NCBI RefSeq assembly: GCF_030816615.1 | Contig: NZ_JAUSYD010000001.1 | Location: 2,108,001 to 2,172,000 of the forward strand | Length of the DNA: 64,000 bases | Source: Streptomyces sp. B1I3 | GTDB taxonomy: Bacteria > Actinomycetota > Actinomycetes > Streptomycetales > Streptomycetaceae | Direction: 5' to 3' | In this document: positions 52,782 through 61,657 of the stretch, in pieces | Numbering within the stretch: the stretch's first letter is position 1 | Layout: every line of letters begins with the position of its first letter | Program-made: the position numbers and the translations under genes | Notes under the pieces: model-generated | The model's database searches: none | What the model saw: only the letters and a program-made list of their open reading frames with translations | Told to the model about the DNA's origin: nothing

Positions 52782-54578
52782 ATGAGCCCCCCACCGACCA
52801 CCTCCCGGGGACCGCGCCGGTTCGGCTGGCCGAGGCGGGTCTTCTCCCAGGTCCTGCTGATGCAGTTGTCCGTCGTCACCGGCGTCACCGTGCTGGTCAC
52901 CGGCCTGTTCCTGGCACCGCTCAGCGCGCAGCTCGACGACCAGGCCATGCGCCGCGCCCTGGCGATCGCGCAGAGCACGGCGGCGCAGCCGCAGATCGCC
53001 CGGTCACTGCTCACCACCGCCCCCGCCCCCGACGGCGTCGTCCAGGACGCGGCCGAGCGGATCAGACGGTCCACCGGTGCCGAGTACGTGGTGGTCATGG
53101 ACAAGCGTGGGGTGCGCTGGTCGCACACGGACACATCCCGGATCGGTGAGACGGTCTCCACCGATCCCAGTACGGCGCTCGCGGGCCGGGACGTCATGGA
53201 GATCGACAGCGGCACGCTGGGACGTTCGGCCCGGGGCAAGGTACCGCTGCGCGACGACGAGGGCCGGATCGTCGGCGCCGTCTCGGTCGGCATCGCGTAC
53301 GACAGCGTCCGCGCACGGCTGCTCGCGGCGATCCCCGGCCTGCTCGCCTATGCGGGCGGCGCACTGGCAGTAGGGGCACTGGCGGCGTACCTGATCTCCC
53401 GCCGCCTCCAGCGTCGCACCCACGACCTGGCGTTCTCCGACATCTCGGCACTGCTGACCGAGCGCGAGGCGATGCTCCACAGCATCCGCGAGGGGGTCGT
53501 CGCGCTCGACCGCGAGGGGCGCATCCGGCTGCTGAACGACGAGGCCCAGCGCCTGCTCGGTCTGGGCCCCGAGGCGTCCGGATCGCCGCTCGACGACGCC
53601 CTGGGGCCCGGCCGGACCGCCGATGTCCTGGCCGGCCGTGTCGTCGGGGACGACCTCGTCACGGTGTGCGGCAGCCGTGTCCTGCTGGCCAACCGGATGC
53701 CGACCGACGACGGCGGAGCCGTGGCGACCCTGCGCGACCGCACGGAGCTCGAGTACCTCGGCCGCGAGCTGGACTCCACCCGCGGCCTCATCGACGCGCT
53801 CCGCGCACAGGACCACGAACACGCCAACCGGCTGCACACCCTGCTGGGGCTGTTGGAGCTGGAGATGCACGCGGACGCGATGGAGTTCGTCACGGAGGTG
53901 GTGGGGGTGCACCGGGCGACGGCGGAGCAGGTCACCGAGAAGGTCCACGATCCGCTGCTGGCGGCGCTGCTCGTCGGCAAGGCGACGGTGGCTGCCGAGC
54001 GTGGCGTGGCGCTGCGCATGGCTCCGGGAACCCTGCTGCCGGACAGGCTGGTGGACCCGCGGGGTCTCGTCACGGTCGTCGGCAACCTGGTCGACAACGC
54101 CCTGGACGCCGCTGCGGGGACGGCGGACGCCCGGATCGAAGTCGGCTTGCGGGCCGAAGGCCGTACCGTGATGCTGCGGGTGCAGGACAGCGGCCCGGGC
54201 GTACCGGCCGGCCGCCACGAATCGATCTTCCTCGAGGGCTGGTCGACCAAGGACCTGCCTGCCCACGGAAAGCGCGGCCTGGGGCTGCCCTTGGTACGGC
54301 GGCTCGCGGAGCGGCAGGGCGGCAGCGTCTGCGTATCGGGCGCACCGCAGAGCGGAGCGGTGTTCACCGTCGTCCTTCCGGAAGCACTCGCCGAACCGTC
54401 CCCGGACGGCGGATCCGCAGGATCACCGGACGGCGGGCCGCCCTCGGGAGCACCGGCCGGCCGGCCCGTCGGGACGCCGAACACCCGGCCCGCGAAAACG
54501 CCGCGCACCCGGTCAGCAGGAGCGCCGAACAGCCCGTCCGCACCACCGCGGCCGCCGACGTCAGGAGACACCCCGTGA
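52782..54578 (+). CDS. CitA/DcuS-type sensor histidine kinase
   Basis: 598 aa. Membrane segment 1 (about 24-46), an extracytoplasmic PAS/CitA-like domain (about 50-185; EYVVVMDKRGVRWSHTD), membrane segment 2 (about 186-208), a cytoplasmic PAS domain, and a DcuS-type H-box (AQDHEHANRLHTLLGLLE). ATPase boxes: NLVDNALDAA, DSGPGVP and GKRGLGLPLV. The last 65 residues are Pro/Ser/Arg-rich and disordered. The family senses C4-dicarboxylates or citrate. No Shine-Dalgarno; TACCGT ends 7 nt before the ATG. It overlaps the response regulator gene by 4 nt. Confidence 0.92.
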   Translation: MSPPPTTSRGPRRFGWPRRVFSQVLLMQLSVVTGVTVLVTGLFLAPLSAQLDDQAMRRALAIAQSTAAQPQIARSLLTTAPAPDGVVQDAAERIRRSTGAEYVVVMDKRGVRWSHTDTSRIGETVSTDPSTALAGRDVMEIDSGTLGRSARGKVPLRDDEGRIVGAVSVGIAYDSVRARLLAAIPGLLAYAGGALAVGALAAYLISRRLQRRTHDLAFSDISALLTEREAMLHSIREGVVALDREGRIRLLNDEAQRLLGLGPEASGSPLDDALGPGRTADVLAGRVVGDDLVTVCGSRVLLANRMPTDDGGAVATLRDRTELEYLGRELDSTRGLIDALRAQDHEHANRLHTLLGLLELEMHADAMEFVTEVVGVHRATAEQVTEKVHDPLLAALLVGKATVAAERGVALRMAPGTLLPDRLVDPRGLVTVVGNLVDNALDAAAGTADARIEVGLRAEGRTVMLRVQDSGPGVPAGRHESIFLEGWSTKDLPAHGKRGLGLPLVRRLAERQGGSVCVSGAPQSGAVFTVVLPEALAEPSPDGGSAGSPDGGPPSGAPAGRPVGTPNTRPAKTPRTRSAGAPNSPSAPPRPPTSGDTP

Positions 54579-55255
54579 TCGAGGTGCTGGTCGTGGACGA
54601 CGACGTCCGGGTCGCGCAGATCAACGCCGCCTACGTGACCAAGGTCCCCGGCTTCAGGGTGGCCGCCGTGGCCCACTCCGCGGCCGACGCCCTCGCCAGG
54701 ATCGACGAGGTACCCGTCGACCTGCTTCTGCTCGACCACTACCTGCCGGACCGCAACGGCCTGGCAGTGGTGCGGGAGCTGCGGGGATCGGGCCATCCCA
54801 GCGACGTGATCATGGTGACGGCGGCTCGCGACGTCGCGACCGTGCAGGCGGCGATGCGCCATGGAGCGCTGCAGTACCTCGTGAAGCCGTTCGCCTACGC
54901 GGGCCTCCGTACCAAGCTCGAGGCGTACGCGGCGCTGCGCCACACCTTCGAGACCGGTGGCGAGGCCGAGCAGCCGGAGGTGGACCGGCTGTTCGGTGCC
55001 CTCTGGTCGTCGACGGCCGGCTCCAGTCTGCCCAAGGGGCACTCGACGACGACCGCCGAGCTCGTACGCCAGGCCCTCCGCACCGCCGGCGGACCGCTCT
55101 CCGCCCAGGAGATCGCGGAGAGCGCCGGGATGAGCCGGCAAACGGCCCAGCGCTACCTGAAGCTGCTCGAACGCACCGGACGGGTGCGGCTGACCCTGCG
55201 GTACGGCGAGACCGGTCGCCCGGAGCACCGCTACACCTGGGCCACGGGCTCCTGA
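54575..55255 (+). CDS. CitB/DcuR-type response regulator
   Basis: 226 aa from the GTG at 54575 (AGGAG upstream, GTGA overlap with the kinase). Receiver domain with DDD near residue 9 and phospho-acceptor Asp in LLLLDHYLPDRNG; Lys in YLVKPFAYAG. The C-terminal HTH (about 160-200; LSAQEIAESAGMSRQTAQRYLKLL) is of the DcuR/CitB type. With the kinase it probably controls uptake of a carboxylate, most simply the convergent symporter operon. Confidence 0.92.
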   Translation: MIEVLVVDDDVRVAQINAAYVTKVPGFRVAAVAHSAADALARIDEVPVDLLLLDHYLPDRNGLAVVRELRGSGHPSDVIMVTAARDVATVQAAMRHGALQYLVKPFAYAGLRTKLEAYAALRHTFETGGEAEQPEVDRLFGALWSSTAGSSLPKGHSTTTAELVRQALRTAGGPLSAQEIAESAGMSRQTAQRYLKLLERTGRVRLTLRYGETGRPEHRYTWATGS

Positions 55256-55270
55256 GGTTGCCCGCGGCGG

Positions 55271-55294
55271 CCCGGACCCGCCCTGGGGTCCGGG
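55271..55294. terminator. Terminator between response regulator and symporter genes
   Basis: CCCGGACCC (55271-55279) pairs with GGGTCCGGG (55286-55294), loop of 6 nt, between the convergent operons. Confidence 0.7.
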
Positions 55295-55348
55295 TCCACG
55301 GAGCGGCGCCCCGCCATGATTCCCGCGACTGCCGTCCCGGCGGTGCGC

Positions 55349-56941
55349 TCACGCCGCCCCTGCCCCCGTGAGGGACCGGACCTCCGTCTCGGCGTGCTTG
55401 GCGGCGTCGGGCGCTCCGTGAGACATGACGGTGCCGATCCAGCCGGCGAGGAAGCCCGTCGGGATGGACACCAGCCCGGGGTTCTCCAGAGGGAACAGCT
55501 GGAAGTCCACGCCCGGGAAGAGGGCGGACGGGCTGCCCGAGACGACCGGTGAGAGCAGAACGAGCAGGACGGCGGGGATCAGACCGCCGTAGACGGCCCA
55601 CACCGCTCCCCGGGTGGTGAAGTTGCGCCAGAACAACGAGTAGAGCAGGACGGGAAGGTTGGCGGACGCCGCCACGGCGAAGGCGAGCCCCACGAGGAAC
55701 GCGACGTTCAGGTTCTGGGCGAGGAGCCCGAGGGCGATCGCGACGGCTCCGACGCCCGCGGCGGCCACCTTCGCCACACCCACCTCGCTGCGCTGCCTCG
55801 CCCCCGGGCGCCGCAACGAGGCGTAGAGGTCGTGGGCCACGGAGGCGGATGAGGCGAGAGTGATTCCCGCGACGACGGCGAGGATCGTCGCGAAGGCGAT
55901 GGCCGCGACGACGGCGAACAGGACCGTTCCGCCCGTGGATCCCTCACCGCCTCCGAGTTCGAGTGCCAGGAGCGGAACGGCCGTGTTCCCGGAGGCGTTG
56001 GACGCCCGTACCTCCGCGGAGCCGACCAGTGCGGCCGCTCCGAACCCGAGCACGATCGTCATCAGGTAGAAGCTGCCGATCAGCGCGATGGACCAGACGA
56101 CGGAGCGACGGGCCGCCCTGGCCGTGGGCACGGTGTAGAAGCGCGACAGGATGTGCGGCAGACCCGCCGTGCCGAGCACGAGCGCGAGCCCCAGACTGAT
56201 GAAGTCCAGACGCGCCGTCCATCCCCCGCCGTACCGGAGCCCCGGGGAGAGGAACTTCTCGCCGTGTCCGCTGCGTCCGGCCGCGGAGTTGAGGAGGGCG
56301 TTGACGTCACCCTGGAACCGTACGAGGACGAGCACGGTGAGTGCGACGGCGCCGCTCATCAGCAGGACGGCCTTGACGATCTGGATCCACGTGGTGGCCC
56401 GCATACCGCCGAGGGACACGTAGACCACCATGAGCGCCCCGACGCCGACCACGGTCCACGACCTGGCCGTGTCACCGGTACCTCCGAGCAGCAGCGCGAC
56501 CAGGCTGCCCGCACCCACCATCTGGGCCACCAGGTACAGCACGGAGACGGTGACGGACGAGGTGCCCACCGCGGTGCGTACCGGGCGCTCCGTCATGCGT
56601 GCCGCGACGACATCGGCGAGCGTGAACCGTCCGCAGTTGCGGACCAGCTCGGCCACGAGGAGCAGGACCACGAGCCAGGCGACGAGGAAGCCGACCGAGT
56701 ACAGCATGCCGTCATAGCCGAAGAGCGCGATGAGCCCCGAGATGCCGAGGAACGAGGCGGCGGACATGTAGTCGCCCGCGATGGCGAATCCGTTCTCCAT
56801 GGGTGAGAACAGCCGCCCGCCGGCGTAGAACTCCTCGGCGGAGCCCTGCCTGTTCCGGCTCACCCAGGTCGTGATGCCGAGGGTCACGGCGATGAACGCG
56901 CTGAACAGGAGGAGCGCCAGCGTCTGATGATCCCCTCTCAC
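55349..56941 (-). CDS. Sodium/solute symporter of the acetate (ActP) type
   Basis: 530 aa with about 13 membrane segments of the SSS family: FYAGGRLFSPMENGFAIAGDYMSAASFLG (N-terminal sodium-site region), GGMRATTWIQIVKAVLLM and SLFWRNFTTRGAVWAVYGGL. ActP relatives take up acetate, glycolate or pyruvate with cations. It is preceded by a DUF485 gene with a 4-nt overlap, the usual yjcH-actP arrangement. Adjacent CitA/DcuS-type sensors suggest induction by the substrate. Confidence 0.92.
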   Translation of the reverse strand: MRGDHQTLALLLFSAFIAVTLGITTWVSRNRQGSAEEFYAGGRLFSPMENGFAIAGDYMSAASFLGISGLIALFGYDGMLYSVGFLVAWLVVLLLVAELVRNCGRFTLADVVAARMTERPVRTAVGTSSVTVSVLYLVAQMVGAGSLVALLLGGTGDTARSWTVVGVGALMVVYVSLGGMRATTWIQIVKAVLLMSGAVALTVLVLVRFQGDVNALLNSAAGRSGHGEKFLSPGLRYGGGWTARLDFISLGLALVLGTAGLPHILSRFYTVPTARAARRSVVWSIALIGSFYLMTIVLGFGAAALVGSAEVRASNASGNTAVPLLALELGGGEGSTGGTVLFAVVAAIAFATILAVVAGITLASSASVAHDLYASLRRPGARQRSEVGVAKVAAAGVGAVAIALGLLAQNLNVAFLVGLAFAVAASANLPVLLYSLFWRNFTTRGAVWAVYGGLIPAVLLVLLSPVVSGSPSALFPGVDFQLFPLENPGLVSIPTGFLAGWIGTVMSHGAPDAAKHAETEVRSLTGAGAA

Positions 56942-57411
56942 CGGTCGATCCCTCTCGTCATCTCCTGGGTGTCCCAGCGCAGTTCCAGAGCGGCCCGGTC
57001 CCGGTGCAGGCGGGCGTGGCGCGCATAGGCCCAGGTGAGCAGGAAGGTCGTGAGGAACTGTCCCAGTCCCGCGACCATCGCCACGTTGAGGGCGCCTGCG
57101 ACGGGACGCGCCATCAGACCGGGTGCCGTGGTGGCCGCGACGACGTAGGCGAGGTACCAGAGGAGGAACGCGAGTGCCGCCGGTACGACGAACCGCCGAT
57201 AGCGACGGCGCACCTCACGGAACGCCGGGCTGCACTGCACCTCCAGATAGATGTCGGCCGCGCTGTGGCCGCGCTGCGCCGCCGGCCAGGGCCGGCCGTC
57301 GGGCGAGACGTTCCCCGGGCCGTCCGGTTCACCCCACCCCGGGGCCGGCACGTCGTACCAGGGGTCGTCGAGCCGCATCACTGCGGTATCCGGCCCTGCT
57401 TCCTTGTCCAC
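56938..57411 (-). CDS. DUF485 (YjcH-like) membrane protein
   Basis: 157 aa, GTG start with AAGGGAG upstream. After a Pro-rich N-terminal 50 residues, two membrane segments are visible (VPAALAFLLWYLAYVVAAT at about 77-95 and ALNVAMVAGLGQFLTTFLLTW). The family is always encoded next to ActP-type symporters and probably forms part of the transporter. Coupled to the symporter gene by 4 nt. Confidence 0.9.
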   Translation of the reverse strand: MDKEAGPDTAVMRLDDPWYDVPAPGWGEPDGPGNVSPDGRPWPAAQRGHSAADIYLEVQCSPAFREVRRRYRRFVVPAALAFLLWYLAYVVAATTAPGLMARPVAGALNVAMVAGLGQFLTTFLLTWAYARHARLHRDRAALELRWDTQEMTRGIDR

Positions 57412-57498
57412 CGAACAACTCCCTTGTCCACGAGCCTTTCCGGCCGCGTAGCCAAGAATGGGCAGACCGGGCGGATCCCGGGCACTTCATTCGGAGGG

Positions 57499-57518
57499 CT
57501 TCACCATTTCAGGTGAAG
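57499..57518 (-). promoter_or_regulatory. Inverted repeat upstream of the DUF485-symporter operon
   Basis: CTTCACC (57499-57505) and GGTGAAG (57512-57518) form a perfect 7-bp inverted repeat with a 6-nt spacer, 88 nt before the DUF485 GTG. A dimeric response regulator such as the adjacent DcuR-type protein could bind there. Confidence 0.4.
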
Positions 57519-57729
57519 GATGCCTCGGGTGGCTGTGCGAGCCCCCGGTCGTGCGCATGGCGCACGGTTCGTGCGGTGTCCCGTGCTCCCTCCCCGGCGA
57601 AGAGGGCGTCGATGTGCCTTCCACCGTGGCCCGGGAGATGTACGAGTGCGCGCTCTCCGAAATGCCCGTCTGCGAAAGCCCGGCGAGGCCACGGGAACAC
57701 GGAGGTCAGGGGGCCGGCTCACGGGCCGG

Positions 57730-57760
57730 CCGTGGGTGGAGGAAGCGTCTCCACCCACGG
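57730..57760. terminator. Terminator after parE
   Basis: CCGTGGGTGGAG (57730-57741) pairs perfectly with CTCCACCCACGG (57749-57760), loop GAAGCGT, starting 11 nt past the parE stop. Confidence 0.8.
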
Positions 57761-57770
57761 GTGGACACCG

Positions 57771-59897
57771 TCAGACGTCGATGCGTGAACGGTCCAGCGT
57801 GGCCGCCGAGCTCGTGATGAACTCCTTGCGGGGCGCGACCTCGTTGCCCATCAGCAGGTCGAAGACCTGCTCGGAGGATTCGAGGTCACCGATGTTGATC
57901 CGCCGCAGGGTGCGGTGGCGCGGGTCCATCGTCGTCTCCGCCAGCTGGTCCGCGTCCATCTCGCCCAGACCCTTGTAGCGCTGGATCGAGTCCTTGAACC
58001 GGATGTTCTTCCGCTGGAACTCCAGCAGGGTCTGCCGCAGCTCGTTGTCGGAGTACGTGTAGACGTACTTGTCCTGACCCTTCTTGGGCTGGACGAGCTC
58101 GATGCGGTGCAGGGGGGGCACGGCGGCGAAGACCCGCCCCGCCTCGACCATCGGCCGCATGTACCGCTGGAAGAGCGTCAGCAGCAGGATGCGGATGTGC
58201 GCGCCGTCCACATCGGCGTCCACCAGCAGCACGATCTTGCCGTACCGCGCGGCGTCGATGTCGAAGGTCCGGCCGGACCCTGCCCCTATGACCTGGATGA
58301 TCGCGCCGCACTCGGCGTTCTTGAGCATGTCCGAGACCGAGGCCTTCTGGACGTTGAGGATCTTGCCCCGGATCGGCAGCAGCGCCTGGAACTCGCTGTT
58401 CCGGGCCAGCTTCGCCGTACCGAGCGCCGAGTCGCCCTCCACGATGAAGAGCTCGCTGCGCTCCACGTCGTCACTGCGGCAGTCCGCGAGCTTGGCGGGC
58501 AGCGAGGAGGTCTCGAGCGCGGTCTTGCGGCGCTGGGCGTCCTTGTGCTGGCGGGCCGCGATCCGGGTGCGGGCAGCGGCGACCGCCTTGTCCAGTACGG
58601 CCCTGGCCTGGGCCTTGGCATCACGCTTGGTGGAGGTCAGGAACGCCTTCAGCTCCTTGGCGACCACGTTGGCCACGATGCGGTTGGCCGCCGACGTCCC
58701 CAGGACCTCCTTGGTCTGGCCCTCGAACTGCGGCTCCGCCAGCCGTACGGTCACGACCGCGGTGAGGCCTTCTAGGGCGTCGTCCTTGACGATGTCGTCC
58801 TCCGCGACGCGGAGCAGCTTGGCGGAGCGCAGGGCCTCGTTGACGGTCTTGGTGAGGGAGCGCTCGAAGCCGGACACATGGGTGCCCCCCTTGGGGGTGG
58901 CGATGATGTTGACGAAGGACCTGACCGTCGTGTCGTATCCGGTGCCCCAGCGCAACGCGATGTCGACGCCCAGTTCGCGGGTGACCTCGGTCGCCGTCAT
59001 GTGGCCACGGTCGTCCAGGACCGGCACGGTCTCCTTGAAGGTCCCCGTCCCGGTCAGCCGCTGGACGTCGCAGACGGCCTTGTCCTGTGCGAGGTACTCG
59101 CAGAACTCGCTGATGCCTCCGTCGAAGCGGAAGGTCTCCTCGGTCTTGCCCTCGCCGTCGATGCCGCGCTCGTCGCGCACGACGATGGTGAGGCCGGGCA
59201 CGAGGAAGGCGGTCTGGCGGGCGCGCTGGTACAGCGTCTCCAGGTTGAGCTTGGCGTCCTTGAGGAAGATCTGCCGATCCGCCCAGTACCGCACGCGGGT
59301 ACCCGTGCGCGTCTTGGGGACCCTCTTGCCCTTGCGCAGGCCGTTGGCCGGATCGAAGGGGCTGTCCGGCCCCTGCTCCGTGAACATGCCCGGGACACCG
59401 CGGCGGAAACTGATCGAGTGGGTGGAGCTGTTGCGGTCCACCTCGACGTCCAGCCGCGCGGAGAGCGCGTTCACGACCGAGGCGCCGACGCCGTGGAGGC
59501 CGCCCGACGCCGCGTAGGAGCCGCCACCGAACTTGCCGCCCGCGTGGAGCTTGGTCATGACGACCTCGATACCCGAGAGGCCCGTCTTGGGCTCGACGTC
59601 GACCGGGATGCCCCGGCCGTTGTCGCGGACCTCGACGGAGGAGTCGTCGTGGAGGATCACCTCGATGGCGTCGCAGTAGCCGCCGAGAGCTTCGTCGACG
59701 GAGTTGTCGATGATCTCCCAGAGGCAGTGCATGAGGCCCCGGCTGTCCGTGGACCCGATGTACATCCCGGGGCGCTTACGGACCGCTTCGAGCCCCTCGA
59801 GAACGAGGAGGTGCCGCGCGGTGTAGTTGGAGCTGTCCCTGTCTGAGCCGCCTGCTCCGGTCAGCAGCGCAGTGGACGGCACGGAATCGGCGGTCAC
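57771..59897 (-). CDS. parE: DNA topoisomerase IV subunit B
   Basis: 708 aa from a GTG at 59897 with GAGGAG upstream. GHKL ATPase motifs: EIIDNSVDEAL, VRDNGRGIPVD and GGLHGVGASVVNALS. The transducer region ends near 400. TOPRIM: FIVEGDSALGTAKL, LLPIRGKILNV and VLLVDADVDGAHI. C-terminal part has RYKGLGEMDADQL and the ParE/GyrB tail. Partner of ParC, whose gene lies about 10 kb away; together they unlink sister chromosomes. The gap to 60348 contains its promoter. Confidence 0.95.
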   Translation of the reverse strand: MTADSVPSTALLTGAGGSDRDSSNYTARHLLVLEGLEAVRKRPGMYIGSTDSRGLMHCLWEIIDNSVDEALGGYCDAIEVILHDDSSVEVRDNGRGIPVDVEPKTGLSGIEVVMTKLHAGGKFGGGSYAASGGLHGVGASVVNALSARLDVEVDRNSSTHSISFRRGVPGMFTEQGPDSPFDPANGLRKGKRVPKTRTGTRVRYWADRQIFLKDAKLNLETLYQRARQTAFLVPGLTIVVRDERGIDGEGKTEETFRFDGGISEFCEYLAQDKAVCDVQRLTGTGTFKETVPVLDDRGHMTATEVTRELGVDIALRWGTGYDTTVRSFVNIIATPKGGTHVSGFERSLTKTVNEALRSAKLLRVAEDDIVKDDALEGLTAVVTVRLAEPQFEGQTKEVLGTSAANRIVANVVAKELKAFLTSTKRDAKAQARAVLDKAVAAARTRIAARQHKDAQRRKTALETSSLPAKLADCRSDDVERSELFIVEGDSALGTAKLARNSEFQALLPIRGKILNVQKASVSDMLKNAECGAIIQVIGAGSGRTFDIDAARYGKIVLLVDADVDGAHIRILLLTLFQRYMRPMVEAGRVFAAVPPLHRIELVQPKKGQDKYVYTYSDNELRQTLLEFQRKNIRFKDSIQRYKGLGEMDADQLAETTMDPRHRTLRRINIGDLESSEQVFDLLMGNEVAPRKEFITSSAATLDRSRIDV

Positions 59898-60019
59898 GCG
59901 GTTCGCTCCTCGCTGAATTTCAAGTGGGGCCCGGTGGGTGGCGGGCTCGGCCTCGGTGGCCGCTGAGAGCCTATCGAGGCCTGGTAGAGCGGTTGCAACG
60001 CCACCCAGGGGGAATCCTT

Positions 60020-60049
60020 ATGCTAGTCCAGCTTCGTATGGGCGTTCGA
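60020..60049 (-). promoter_or_regulatory. parE: Candidate parE promoter
   Basis: On the minus strand TCGAAC (-35, plus 60044-60049) and TAGCAT (-10, plus 60020-60025) are 18 bp apart, giving a leader of about 115 nt to the parE GTG. A 12-bp palindrome CGTAGCGCTACG lies further upstream at 60194-60205. Nothing else in 59898-60348 could be supported. Confidence 0.4.
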
Positions 60050-60348
60050 TCATCCCTTGGAGTGACGTGCACATCACGTTCCCTTCGACGCATGAACCAT
60101 TTAGGCTCCGGGCACGTCCTCATGAACAACCGGCAAGCCAGCCGGCGGACGGCCCCCTCCCTGGAAGCAAGTCCCACACAAGCAACGCGAAACCGTAGCG
60201 CTACGCAATACGGCACATTCGCCGCCAACCGGCAACAGACAGCCATCCTGAGAAGAAGTTTCGAATAAAAGCCACGAGCGGGAACGTTTTCGGCCTGGTT
60301 GGATGTTGACCCTGGTACGACAGCTCGTCGAGCTAGAGAAGAGGCGAC

Positions 60349-60579
60349 GTGACTACTGTTCTGACCCCCGCGAGCCCGCTGACCGCAGCAGACCGCTGTG
60401 ACCGTTGCGGCGCCCAGGCCTATCTGCGCGTCGTCCTGATCAGTGGCGGTGAACTGCTCTTCTGCGCCCATCACGGACGCAAGTTCGAGCCGGAACTCAA
60501 GAAGATCGCCGCGGAAATACAGGATGAGACGGATCGGCTCACTGCCGTGCAGGCCGGTGCCGCCGACGAGGAACACTGA
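60349..60579 (+). CDS. DUF7455 zinc-knuckle protein
   Basis: 76 aa, GTG start with AAGAGG 8 nt upstream. Two metal-binding clusters: CDRCGAQAY (C-x2-C) near residue 17 and FCAHHGRKFE near residue 39. The C-terminal half is helical (LKKIAAEIQDETDRL). It is a conserved small actinobacterial protein found between hrdB and parE; function unknown, though its size and zinc motif would suit a transcription or translation accessory. Own terminator downstream. Confidence 0.88.
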   Translation: MTTVLTPASPLTAADRCDRCGAQAYLRVVLISGGELLFCAHHGRKFEPELKKIAAEIQDETDRLTAVQAGAADEEH

Positions 60580-60624
60580 CACCTCGCATCCACGACGAGC
60601 CAGGGCTCGGTCCAGGACCGGCCG

Positions 60625-60657
60625 ACGGGCGGTCTCCCCACGGGGAGGGCCGCCCGT
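60625..60657 (+). terminator. Terminator after DUF7455 gene
   Basis: ACGGGCGG (60625-60632) pairs with CCGCCCGT (60650-60657); inner bases CTCCCC/GGGGAG extend the stem, and TCTCGTG follows. Confidence 0.75.
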
Positions 60658-60688
60658 TCTCGTGTGCGCCGAGCGCTCCGGCCCTGGC

Positions 60689-61591
60689 TCAGCCCTGGCC
60701 GGCCATCCACCGGATCGCCGCCGAGACGCGCGTATAGACGCCTGGGGCGGCAGGGCTTCCACAGCCGTTCCCCCACGAGACGAGGCCGACGAGCCGCCCA
60801 CGGGCCACCAGCGGGCCTCCGCTGTCCCCCTGGCACGCGTCCCGCCCTCCTGCGGCTTTCCCGGCGCAGAGCATCGACGAGGCGTCGTAGGCGCCCTTCA
60901 CGCCGCCGGGATAGGCGCGGGAGCAGTCACTGTCCGGCAGCACGTCCACGTCGGCGGCGTGGAGCGCCGACGCGTAGGCGCCGAATCCGGTGGTGTCCCC
61001 CCAGCCGTACACCGTCGCGGCGGTCCCCGGCTCGTAGGCGGTGTCCCCTGCCGCTGCCATCGGGATGGCGCTGCCGGCCGGCAGCGCGTGCGACAGGGTG
61101 AGGACGGCGAGGTCGGCGACGTTCGTCGCGGAGTCGTAGGCGGGATTGATCCAGGCGGACCGCACCGGGATCTCCTGGCCGCCGGGACCGCTGAGCTCGT
61201 CCCGGCCCGCGATGACCCGCAGATCGGTCACCTCCGAGACGTCGGAGCCCAGGACGTCCTGCCGCAGGCAGTGCGCGGCCGTCAGCACCTTGGCCGGTCC
61301 GACCGCCACGCCCCCGCAGAACTGGCCAGCGCGGGTTCCCCCGAACCGGTCACGGCTGGCCAGAGCCACGGCCCAGGGGCTGGCCGCCACCGGAACGGGA
61401 CGACCACCGACAACGATGCTGTCCGCGGCGGCCGGGAGCGGGGGGCCGAGCGGTATCGCGGCCGTGGCGGCCACGAGCGCGAGGGTCACGGTGAGAACAC
61501 GGACGGCAAACGCGGGGCATGGGATCTCCTGACGCCGAGGTGAACGGTGCCCACTCAGCGTCAGCCGTCCGGGAAGGGCCCGCACCCGCAC
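60689..61591 (-). CDS. Secreted trypsin-like serine protease, start uncertain
   Basis: Chymotrypsin-fold protease with catalytic His in LTAAHC, Asp in NVADLAVLTL and Ser in CQGDSGGPLV; Asp six residues before the Ser (GGRDACQGDSGG) predicts trypsin specificity (Arg/Lys). Mature start IVVGGRPV follows a Pro/Ala-rich signal region. In the given frame the start has no Shine-Dalgarno; an ATG at 61520 with AGGAG would give a perfect signal peptide if one G were removed from the GGGG run at 61514-61517, so a frameshift or sequencing error is suspected. About 240 residues are mature enzyme. Confidence 0.88.
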   Translation of the reverse strand: MRVRALPGRLTLSGHRSPRRQEIPCPAFAVRVLTVTLALVAATAAIPLGPPLPAAADSIVVGGRPVPVAASPWAVALASRDRFGGTRAGQFCGGVAVGPAKVLTAAHCLRQDVLGSDVSEVTDLRVIAGRDELSGPGGQEIPVRSAWINPAYDSATNVADLAVLTLSHALPAGSAIPMAAAGDTAYEPGTAATVYGWGDTTGFGAYASALHAADVDVLPDSDCSRAYPGGVKGAYDASSMLCAGKAAGGRDACQGDSGGPLVARGRLVGLVSWGNGCGSPAAPGVYTRVSAAIRWMAGQG

Positions 61592-61602
61592 CCGCGACGG
61601 AT

Positions 61603-61637
61603 CGGGGCCCCGGACCTGTGAAAGGTCCGGGGCCCCG
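61603..61637 (-). terminator. hrdB: Terminator after hrdB
   Basis: CGGGGCCCCGGACCT (61603-61617) pairs perfectly with AGGTCCGGGGCCCCG (61623-61637) over loop GTGAA, 20 nt past the hrdB stop. Confidence 0.85.
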
Positions 61638-61657
61638 GTCGTATCCCTGTCCGCCGC

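Larger units (their letters stand above)
57458..57817 (+). other. Possible small Cys-containing ORF, doubtful
   Basis: A + frame from 57458 to 57817 shows high third-position GC over its middle (MAHGSCGVPCSLPGEEGVDV, MYECALSEMPVC) but has no clear Shine-Dalgarno start and runs 46 nt into the 3' end of parE. No family was recognised. It is the only coding-like signal in the 57412-57770 gap. Confidence 0.2.

Noticed and set aside
48747..55255. A biosynthetic gene cluster
   Set aside because: Citrate-synthase, LacI and two-component genes are primary metabolism and regulation; no assembly-line, terpene or peptide-modifying enzyme is present.
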